A stretch of 25,000 bases of DNA, from positions 22,501-47,500 of the forward strand of contig ADNK01003276.1 of NCBI GenBank assembly GCA_000320545.1, given 5' to 3'. The notes beneath the pieces were generated by a model, which was given only the letters and a program-made list of their open reading frames with translations, ran no database searches and had not been told where the DNA came from. The stretch is from Bigelowiella natans CCMP2755 (lineage: Eukaryota > Cercozoa > Chlorarachniophyceae). The translations under genes and the position numbers were made by a program. How positions within the stretch are numbered: the stretch's first letter is position 1; every line of letters starts with the position of its first letter. Below are positions 10,770 to 19,658 of the stretch, in pieces.

Positions 10770-11395
10770 GCAGCACTCTTCGTCATCATCTGTCTAGTGA
10801 TCCTCCTCCTCCTTCTCCTCCTCCTCCTCCTCCTCCTCCTCCTCCTCCTTCTCCTTCATTCTTGCCTTCTTTCTTTCATATATCTTTCATTCTGAAGAAT
10901 ATAATATTTAAACAACCGAAGATGATGTTTTTTATTTGTTATATTATATCATTACTTTACTAATTATTACTCCACTTACTAAATGACACTCTATCTGCTG
11001 CTAGGGAGAGGATTTTCAGACGTTCAGACAATCCTTGGGGCTATTCCTCTTCTAGGTGTGTGGAAAAGAAGGAGAAGAAGAAGAAAAAGGAGAAGGAGGA
11101 GATGAAAGGGTGTTGGGATAATAATTTGTATGGGATGATGGAAAAGGAGTAAGTATTATGAGAAGATAATCATCAAAAAGGCAAACTGCTATGAGTTATT
11201 CATGATTTTCCTTCATCATTCATTCATCAACAACATGGACAAAGAACAGCGACATTTCTTCCAATATCAATCTCGCACACATCGTAATAATGTCCCTTAT
11301 CTAAAATTCTTATTCTTGGAACTTATTACCCAAAATAGTAGTAGTAACACCCAGCATGCATATGCTTACACACACACACACACACACACACACTA

Positions 11396-11455
<60 letters not shown>

Positions 11456-11961
11456 ATAATATGCATCATAATGCAGGTCAGAAGCTACAAGGAGCCCTCA
11501 CAAATGTAAGTAAGAGAGCAAGAGCGAGCAATATTACCACACCACCACCACCACCAGAAGAAGAAGAAGAAGCAGCAGCAGCAGCAGTGTGTTATACGAT
11601 CTAGCAGTAGTAGCAAGCAGTTGATTACTATTATGATGGTTCAGCGACACCAGTTATAATAATAATTATAAGTAGTATCCTGATGATTTAAATAGCTCAC
11701 ATTTTACAATATTTCCAATAACAACTCGCGATGACGATTTAAATAATTCATAGATCAACCCATGATGATGGTGATGACGATGATTTTGAATAATTGATAT
11801 TTAATAATATAGCCAATAACAACTCCTCCTGATGACTTAGATTGACCCTAAAATAGGAAATGGTGCTCTTTCGTTGGTACCTATATATTTTAATATCAAT
11901 TGTAAATCATATATAACATAGTTATAATGATAGAGCGTACTCATGCCTTACTACTACCTTT

Positions 11962-11992
<31 letters not shown>

Positions 11993-12157
11993 CAAATACC
12001 ACAGGTAGTAGTATAAGTGTCAGTGATATTATATATATGGTACAGAAGCTGTATTTCTTCTCCTACACTTTTATTATCATTACCACCCACCATGTGTAGT
12101 TTCTCTGATTATGCTACAGCAGTGTGCGATGGTAGAGATTCCTTCATTCAATTATTG

Positions 12158-12158
<1 letters not shown>
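8340..12158 (+). CDS. Hypothetical protein, tentative 8-exon model (~212 aa)
   Basis: The family is not recognised. Proposed exons: 8340-8656, 8839-8931, 10385-10418, 10598-10637, 11005-11055, 11477-11505, 11841-11876 and 12120-12158, ending in TGA. Reading phases agree at every junction and the total is 639 nt. The best-supported part is the chain 10598-11876, which reads AIFFSILVSLDKT, GRGFSDVQTILGAIPLL, QKLQGALTN, then IDPKIGNGALSL. Its donors are GTAGGT, GTGTGT, GTAAGT and GTACCT. The exon at 8839 reads GVPTILNFLYDDKNITINYF after a Gly run. Exon 10385 is a Glu run ending DVD. The first exon is basic, with an Arg run from a GGA microsatellite. The first exon, the long 8932-10384 intron and the final exon are the weak points. 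An opposite-strand exon-like segment at 10078-9983 competes with this model. Confidence 0.42.
9097..9138. repeat. (GTA)n microsatellite
   Basis: About 13 GTA units. It lies in the long intron of the tentative plus-strand gene and gives a spurious poly-Thr frame on the minus strand. Confidence 0.9.
9783..10157. repeat. Cluster of (TAC)n/(GTA)n and (GAT)n/(ATG)n tracts
   Basis: (TAC)n then (GTA)n at about 9800-9855 form an inverted simple repeat. Interrupted (GAT)n follows at about 9885-9955, and (ATG)n at about 10119-10155. The His and Ser runs read from the other strand are artefacts of these tracts. Confidence 0.85.
10220..10410. repeat. (GCT)n, (TAC)n and (GAA)n microsatellites
   Basis: (TGC)n at about 10218-10241, (CTA)n at about 10307-10338 and (GAA)n at about 10386-10410. 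The GAA run may be translated as a Glu stretch in the tentative plus-strand gene. Confidence 0.85.
10735..10856. repeat. (GAT)n and (CTC)n microsatellites
   Basis: (ATG)n at about 10738-10769, then (CTC)n at about 10801-10855, in the intron between candidate exons 10637 and 11005. Confidence 0.9.
11368..11449. repeat. (CA)n followed by a long (TA)n tract
   Basis: (CA)n at about 11369-11392 precedes about 24 TA units at about 11400-11448, then a short (TG)n. The block sits just before the acceptor of candidate exon 11477-11505. Confidence 0.95.
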
Positions 12159-12205
<47 letters not shown>

Positions 12206-12418
12206 ATTTAGCGCTGTAGCCGCTGCATTGCACAGCTACATATTAGGATGACCATTGGAAAAATTTAAATATTTCATTACACCCGTCTCATATATCACTA
12301 TGTCTATAAATGCACGTGCATCGCGATATTATTTGCGTAGGTAAAATATTGATTTTATCAAAAATTGAGATTTTGTGAGGTGTGATAGCACTCCGAGCTT
12401 CGGTCCGGTGTAAAGTGT
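12159..12418. other. Short convergent gap with (TA)n tract
   Basis: (TA)n covers about 12162-12201. The rest is non-repetitive AT-rich sequence between the tentative stop at 12158 (+) and the zinc-finger gene stop at 12419 (-). It presumably holds both 3' ends. I see nothing else in it. Confidence 0.5.
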
Positions 12419-13396
12419 TTACAGGAAGAGGAAATCTTTTCCTCCAGGAGAATCGAGACGAACCTTCAGATCTTCATACGGCCTGTGATACAACATAAAA
12501 TATAACTTTCGAATTATTACTTATTCTGACAAATAATGCACGCCATGATGGGCCATCATCATCAGTTATCATTCGTCAGTAATCCTAACCTGTAGTCGCC
12601 TAGAAAAAGCTGAGAATTAGGTTTCTTGGTCCCACATTTCGAGCATTCCGTAGCCTTCACATCGCACACAACGCCACAATGCTCGCATATCCAGCTGCCT
12701 GGATAAACCCATAAGATCATCAAATAATTATTGTTGTATCAATGTATTGATATATGTTTCAAGAAATAGCATCCCAAACGTGCGTGTGCATGGGCAAGGG
12801 TTTTTGTTGCCCCCCCCCTCCCCCACCCTCCTCTTTTCACACACAAATAAATCCTTATATTAGACCTCATTTCATGATTATCATAATTTATATAACACAG
12901 TATTGTACTCCGATTATTGTGAATATAATACACGTCGATGATTCACCTTCCCTAAGACCAAAAGGTACCCTTGGACGATAAAGAATCGATAGATGCGCTC
13001 TGCAGTATAATAGTAAACAATATACACAATAACAACACACGTATATTATAATGTTCTTCTTTCAGTGATCATCTATCATTATATTATAATATATTCGTCG
13101 TCGTCATCAATATTACACATCAATTGATTCAGATGCGGAAAGATCCAGATGATGCCTATAGTCCTCCCAAGGGCTTTTAGTGGTAGGATACACGATAGCA
13201 GCAGTAACAACAACACAAGAAGTAGTAGTTAGGTTGAAGAGATAGATAACATTATCACTTCCATCATTCTTTCATGAATCAATAGATCAACAATACTATT
13301 GCAAATGATATTAACTTAAAAAAAAAAACAAAAATCAATCTATACAATAAAACAAGAAATCAACACACAAGAAAAACCCTTTCACCATCAAAAAAG

Positions 13397-13432
<36 letters not shown>

Positions 13433-14215
13433 TCAACTGTTGGCGTATATTCGTCGTCATCATCGATGTAATCGCAAAAGCAGTAGTAGTTGACTAGTAG
13501 TTGGTACCTGAAATCTCCGATGTAGACAGGTAGATTCGGTCTGCTAATTTGACATTTTTTGCAATTGGAGAACTTTGGTCTCCACAAGATACCGCAATCT
13601 GGACACATCCAATGCCCTGTTGTGTATACATATATTGATTGTGTAAGTAGTAGTAGTAGTAGTAGTAGTAGTAGAAGAAGAAGAAGAAGAAGAAGAAGAA
13701 GAAGAAAGACACATATTATTATTATTATTATTGTTGTTATTTGTATCGTAGCTACCCATCCCATTGCCATCATATTGCCATACTAACTTTCATCAATTTC
13801 ATTTCTTCTTCTTCTTCTTCTTCTTCTTCTTCTTCTCCTTCTCAGTATAAATCATCACTATCATCTTTGGCTAATCATCACCATCCGTTAATTTACTATA
13901 TCCTCTATCCAAACAAATCTTAGCATTAGTAGTAATATAAATAGTCTCACAAATTATTCATAATCCACCACCACTCAACTACTACCCTTTTTTCTCAATC
14001 TCCTTGGAAGAAGGGGGCGGTAAAGAGCAGCTAACCGAGCGCTGATGATAATTAATTACATAACATCATACACACGATTTTAAAACAGGCAGTTGGTAGA
14101 TAGATGATAACAAACGGCAAATCAGTGAACAACGACGACAACAAACAGCAGAATATATGTAAACATCATGAATTATGTTTTATTGATGATTGATGATGGG
14201 GAAAAGAATCAACGG

Positions 14216-14262
<47 letters not shown>

Positions 14263-15551
14263 ATGTGTGTGTGTGTGTGTGGTGTGTCCAAGGAGGAAAG
14301 AAGAAAACAGACGACGACATTGCAAGGGAGGGGATTTGTTGAAATTGGATGATTATTATTTGTTGATTTTGTTGATTGGTTGAAATATTGGATGATTATT
14401 ATTCGTTGATTTTGTTGATTGGTTGAAATATTGGATGATTATTATTCGTTGATTTTGTTCATATGTATAGGTATCAAGGTCATTAGTAGATCATTAGTAA
14501 AGTACATATACAATCGTTGGTTTGCTTATTAAATGAGATGAGAATATCTAATCTTCTTCGTCTATACAGTGCTATTTGGTTGGCGCAAGCAGTAGAGAAT
14601 AAACGAGGAGAGAGAAGAGAAGAAGTATTCATGAGCTCCTCCTCATCCACATGATGGAATGGATGATCATTAAAAGGGTGCGGAGCGTGATGTGAGTAGT
14701 GATTATACTTACTGAACGAAAACACGACTCTTGTGCATCTCTCCAAGCTCATGTGATTCCAACATAGCGCTCACATTTGGTCTATTTCCGCTGTTCAGTC
14801 GCACCTTTTGGTACGATATCAATCATGTTCAATCACGTTGAGTCGCACCTCCTTTTGGATTAATCAATCATTTTAATCTCTAGAAGAAGAAGAAGAGGGA
14901 GAAAACAACCAAGAACAAGAAAATCATCAAACCTTTGCTAATTTTTCCTCTATTTTCATAGGACATTTGCGCCAAGGGTGGCCTGAATTTGCACGTGTTT
15001 ATTATAATGACACAGCAGAAACCAAAGAACAAAGACTAACGACTAACGATGACACTATTGAATTGTTATTGGGTAATAACAACACAATGCAGCAGCCATA
15101 ACTACTTGAATAATGTGTTGATAAAATAACTTGAAACCACAAGTAGTTAGGAAATACATGGAGGAGGGCCACCTTTTCTACTACAGTATCTGCAAATTCG
15201 TTCTGAAAAGGAGTAGTAAGTAATTCAAAATCATCGTGAATAATAATCCAGTAGCAGCAGTTGTTAATGGTTTTGATGTAGTAGTGTACCTGCCCAATCT
15301 TTTGGAAAGGAAGGAAGCTGTTTCTTCCGCGGCTGGTGGTGGTGGTATGGTATTAGAGGAGTAATCATCATCATAGGAATTAATATTATTGTCACCCCCC
15401 CTCTCCTTGATACTTTCTTCTTTAACGTCAACAAACAATATTCATGACTAAATACCGATACGTCGAGATCCGGCAAATCATCAGGGTCCTCGATGTACTT
15501 CTCTGGAAGTAACTGAAATCACCAAATAAAAAGCAGGCACATAATAACGTA

Positions 15552-15607
<56 letters not shown>

Positions 15608-15631
15608 GGTGGGGGGGGGGGGGAAGTAGGG

Positions 15632-15679
<48 letters not shown>

Positions 15680-16388
15680 AACAACAAACGTAGTAATTCA
15701 TAATGCACCACCTGACGCATGCTCTCATCAACATCGTAATCACTCCCCGAAAACTTTACATTCCCGTCCTCGTCAAATATATCCGAGAAATTCTCTTGCT
15801 CATCAGCATACAAATCCTCGTATTCGCTGTAAAAGATTAATCGATAGCGTTCCAAGATTGGTTAATTTTTGTGATAGATGAAAAAAAGGAAGATCAAATG
15901 TGAAATTGAAACAATTCATTCGGTAGTCGTAGCAGTATTTCCTTGTGGTACTAATACTACGGGGATATAGAAACACATGGAGGAGGTAAAAGTAGAAGCT
16001 CATTAATAAGGCTAATGAACTTGACTACTGGAATCCTCCTCCTCCTCCTGTTCGCAACTATGTATGACTGTAGGGTTGTAGAACACACGCAAGCTGCTGG
16101 TGATGTGACTTACGACCCGTGCTTCTCTGCGTTCATGTCTTCTGGCCTGATGCCATAATCACTCCTTCCCAAAAGCCTTTCTCTAATCCTCTTTCCACCC
16201 CTTAGACCTCTTAGCATACGTCTTATTCTTCCACTACGGCGAGGGAGGAGAGCTTCCGACTCCCCCGTTCCATCGTTTGGACTTGACCATGATTCCCCAA
16301 TCGCCTGCCCAGTTCTCTTAGGAGAGCAGGATGCAATCACAAGGAGAAAGCTGACGAGAAGGGCCGAAGGACCTGGTCCGTCAGCCAT
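12419..16388 (-). CDS. Secretory protein with three Cys4 zinc modules, 12 exons, 353 aa
   Basis: Exons read downwards: 16388-16114, 15826-15712, 15512-15462, 15332-15290, 15202-15158, 14982-14933, 14804-14713, 14041-13986, 13616-13508, 12999-12947, 12698-12590, 12482-12419. All phases agree (1062 nt). The N-terminus has a hydrophobic signal-like segment (about residues 8-22) and a basic stretch ending LRGLRGGKR (59-67). An acidic Tyr/Asp/Glu-rich region follows. A first zinc module has C165, C168, C177 and C182. Two RanBP2-like fingers follow: HWMCPDCG with C247, C250, C261, C264, and SWICEHCG with C301, C304, C315, C318. Each finger is preceded by A-x-L-x-x-L-Y-R-P and ends in GDFR or GDYR. 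The Asn typical of RanBP2 fingers is missing, so zinc ribbon is equally possible. The family and function are not recognised. Confidence 0.85.
12947..14041 (-). repeat. Tandem duplication of an exon pair (zinc-finger unit)
   Basis: Exons 14041-13986 plus 13616-13508 form one unit; exons 12999-12947 plus 12698-12590 form the second. The first exons are 56 and 53 nt and both are phase 2 in, phase 1 out. The second exons are both exactly 109 nt with identical phases. The encoded units align along their length: ARLAALYRP with AHLSILYRP, HWMCPDCG with SWICEHCG, and GDFR with GDYR. Confidence 0.88.
13396..13842. repeat. (GCA)n, (GTA)n(GAA)n, (ATT)n and (CTT)n microsatellites
   Basis: (GCA)n at about 13398-13432; (GTA)n running into (GAA)n at about 13647-13706, just upstream of the first finger exon on the coding strand; (ATT)n at about 13713-13731; (CTT)n at about 13804-13836. 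All lie in introns of the zinc-module gene. Confidence 0.9.
14218..14282. repeat. (CT)n followed by (GT)n microsatellite
   Basis: About 20 CT units and then about 9 GT units lie in intron 14042-14712 of the zinc-module gene. Confidence 0.95.
14345..14459. repeat. 43-bp minisatellite, about 2.7 copies
   Basis: Units starting ttggatgattattatt begin at 14345, 14388 and 14431. The copies are nearly identical, with one T-to-C change between the first and the later two. It lies in the same intron as the (CT)n(GT)n tract. Confidence 0.93.
14798..14858. repeat. Duplicated splice-acceptor region
   Basis: gtcgcaccttttgg at 14799 recurs as gtcgcacctccttttgg at 14842. On the coding strand the first copy carries the acceptor of exon 14804-14713. 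Entry at the second copy would meet an in-frame TGA, so it is probably not used. Confidence 0.75.
15550..15680. repeat. Composite tract: (GT)n (GA)n G-run (TA)n (GT)n
   Basis: About 130 bases of alternating simple sequence fill most of the intron between exons 15826-15712 and 15512-15462. The order is (GT)12, (GA)15, a run of 12 G, (TA)9 and (GT)13. The two GT ends flank a purine-rich and G-rich core. Confidence 0.95.
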
Positions 16389-16887
16389 AGCACCCTTTTC
16401 ACGGTGGGTAAATCACGGAGGGGGGCAGCACTACTACCAGATTACATGCTGCGACAAAGGAAAACAAACCATTTACTAAATTATTGCCCTACAGTAAAAC
16501 TAATAGGAAATCCATTTTATATTAAATATACGACAAAAGGGAAGGAAAAATTATAGCAAAAATATCCTCAAATCTCACTTGTAGCCCTAATACTATGTCT
16601 TTCAAGGTGAACATCACGAAATTTTGTTATCATTGAAAAATGCTGCCCCGCTGCCCCTAACTGGCGACCGTTGGAAATTCGCAAGCTAGATCATGTTTTT
16701 CCTATTTATTTAGCTACGACATCAATAAGAAGCATCATTAGTGAAGAATTTAAGGACTACTCACTTTGGCGACAAACTACGGTCAAATTACACCAGATTT
16801 CCTTTTTTGCCGAAAGTGATACTAAAATCTAAAATTAGAGGTTGTATCTCGTATGAATTTAGCCCTTTGATTCATTATTACCAATAA
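16389..16887. promoter_or_regulatory. Divergent intergenic region without microsatellites
   Basis: This lies between the zinc-module gene start (16388, -) and the small gene start (16888, +). It is about 500 bases of ordinary AT-rich sequence with almost no simple repeats, unlike all introns around it. It is likely to hold two promoters. I find no named motif and no coding structure. Confidence 0.4.
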
Positions 16888-17324
16888 ATGGCATTACAAT
16901 CGATTCTACGTTGGATGGGCATATTCCGATCATTGGGTAATAGGATCGGCCAGCCTCTTGGTCCGTCACCCCTACTTCTGGAACAAAAGCTAGCTAGATT
17001 CTTCGGCAAAGGGAGATACATTCGTCGTGTAAAGGCGATGTAAATGTCCCCACTCTCAATTTAAAATAAAAGTTCTTCTTGGTTTATGGAATACTCTTTG
17101 CTCTGTTTCGTCATCGGATGAATGATCTTTAGTTAAATTTAAGAATAATCCAAATGTGTGTGGTGGAGCGCATGTTTTACCCCCGCATTCTCGAGCTGAT
17201 TACTGATTTTCCGTTTCATTAGGTCAAGGTTCAGCAGCAGCATCCAGAGGAAACCGTGAGAAAATTATCTGAGAAATTTGGTGACCACTCGATGGTCATT
17301 GCGGTGTGCCCAACCTCTCTATAA
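16888..17324 (+). CDS. Small two-exon protein, 80 aa, unrecognised
   Basis: Exon 1 is 16888-17028 and exon 2 is 17223-17324, ending in TAA. The donor is CGTCGT/GTAAAG, and the acceptor TTTCATTAG has a good pyrimidine tract. Phase is 0 on both sides. The product starts MALQSILRWMGIFRSLGNR, a basic amphipathic stretch with no acidic residues that could be a mitochondrial presequence (inference). It continues with ARFFGKGRYIRRVKVQQQ, HPEETVRKLSEKFG and a hydrophobic end, MVIAVCPTSL. Both exons are free of simple repeats and have balanced codon use, which supports a real gene. I do not recognise the family. It lies 113 bases upstream of the next plus-strand gene and is divergent from the zinc-module gene. 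Confidence 0.75.
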
Positions 17325-17437
17325 GCGAAGAACATCAGGAGTAGGGAGATTGGTCGCCTGCTGTGGACAAAATATTTTGCATTAAATCTCTTATTTTGTT
17401 GATATAAGAATTTAAGACTGGCTAAAAAAAAGTGTAA
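17325..17437 (+). promoter_or_regulatory. Short gap between two same-strand genes
   Basis: These 113 bases must hold the 3' end of the 80-aa gene and the promoter and 5' leader of the next gene. The sequence just before ATG 17438 is A-rich (ctaaaaaaaagtgtaa). No other signal is clear. Confidence 0.35.
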
Positions 17438-18709
17438 ATGTCAGAAACAGTGCGACTGATACCACAGCAGAGACAGCAGCACCATCATCGGCAGCATTGT
17501 CGCTCTCGTCGTAGTAGCGTTCGAGGATCATTCGTTCTATACCTACGACTAGTGTGTATTTCTATCGTGATTACTATCCTTTCATGCATAAAATCGCCAT
17601 TTGTAGCGAACACAAACGACTCGGCGGGTAATTATGAGCTTGCTGCTGAGACCAGGACAGCAGTAGCAGCAGCAACAGCAGTAGTAGCCTCATGCCCGAG
17701 AAGGGGGAGGAGGACCCTAGTTTCTAGACTAAGAGGGGGGGGTGGAGGGGAGATCCTAAGCAGCAGCCGAAAGAGACGAAGCGACCACTCGAATGAGGTA
17801 TAGTACATTAGAATATGCCTACTACTAGCACATGGATATCATGAACAACACCAGCTTCTTGTTCCCTGTTCCAGTTGTATTATTATTTAAGAGAGGAGGG
17901 TTTCAGACATGGGTTATTTATTTTTATCATCGAGTTATTATCTATTACGTGATTTTATTTGTTGAATGAATCATAAAGAGGGGAGGGAAGTGAAGTTATT
18001 ATTTTGAATCTAAGTCGAGCAATGTAGTAGTATGAATCAGTATAGATGATGATCTGCTGATAAAGAGACTAACAAATTGTATTAGTGGTAGTAGCAGTAA
18101 TACCGAATATAATCTTGGTTCTCACCAAAAAAATATCGATGGATTCGTTCCTTGCTCAGAGGCGAGAGGAATTCGAGAAGCGAATTGCACAAGAAGACGA
18201 CGATGACGATGAAAGCTGCGCGCGGTCAAGGGCACAAAGTGAGGCAGACAGCACTACTAACTATCGAGGGGGGGGTCTTCTTCTTCTTCTTTCTCCCAAC
18301 ACTAACCTCAATCATTGCTTGCTTAATAGCACTAGTAACTATCATTACTGTTATGATTATTTATAATATTATTATGATAATACTTTATTTTTATGCAGGT
18401 CCCGGAAGATTTGAGCGTTGTGATGAGGTGACTATGGGTAGTAGTTGTTAATAGTAAATGGAGTAGGATTGGAATCATCATCATTAAAATTATTGTAAAA
18501 ATAAGGTGGTAGATAGCGGTATCATCATCATCATCATCATCATCATTATACATCTTCCTTTATCTATCTTCTTGTCGTCATCATAGCATGTATTAATTTG
18601 TTATTATTGCTACTAATATACTACTACTATTTTAACTACTACTACTACTACTCCTCCTTAGGCACAATTAGTGAGGCGCCGCCGTGTGAGAGCTCTCAGG
18701 CGTCGACGG

Positions 18710-18743
<34 letters not shown>

Positions 18744-19622
18744 AAGTAGTAGTAGTAGTTGAAACTCGTATGCACAGTAATAGTGCAAATAAAAAGTGAT
18801 ATCATCATCGTCCTAAATGCACACGAAAAGGACTTTTTGTCGTATTATTCGTTCTTGTGATCATCGTCGAATAATTATATACCAGATTCCTATTGGCGAG
18901 GTCCCTTTAGCTGCTACTGCTGATGATGATGTAAGGAGAAGAAAAGAGAGGAGAGACAGCAGCAGATTTATCAATTCGACATACATCATTTGTGATTTGT
19001 CAAATAATTGATTCCCATGATGGATGATGATGATGATGATGATGATGAGGAGGAGGAGGAGGATTGCTCCTAGAGATTAATCAAATGTTGAGGATGATCA
19101 TAATTATATTCATACTTTAGGAGGCGGCGTTGTCTTCTTCTAAGACAATCAATCCGTTTGATCAGATAAAGTTAGAAGCAAGGAAGCCAGTAGTAGTTAA
19201 AAATAACAATATTGATCAACAACCTACTACGACACCCTCTTCTGCAGCACCACCACCAGTAGTAGTACCAGCATCAACCTCTAAGACTGCTGCTGCTGCT
19301 GCTGGTGCTGCTGCTACTACTACTACTTCCTCCTCCGCCACGAAGAAGAAGTCGTCGGTAGTAGTAAAGTCGACGACGAACAAGGCCCCAACACAAGAAG
19401 CAACAACAACGAAGAAGAAGAATGGTGGTGATGGAAACCGCTCATCAAAGAAAGGGGCAATACTGGAATCTACGCACCCGCCGACCTCAGCATTAACAGC
19501 AACAACAACAGTGGTTCAGAAGAAAAGAGGTAGAAGTAGTAGTAGTAGTGGTAGTAGTACTAGTGCAAGTAGCAGTAGTAGTAGTAGCAGTAGTAACCCC
19601 ATCACCAGCACTGAGAGAAGTA

Positions 19623-19658
<36 letters not shown>

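Noticed and set aside
16389-16887. tRNA or other structured RNA gene in the repeat-free gap
   Set aside because: No B-box-like GGTTCGAATCC or cloverleaf arms were found by eye.
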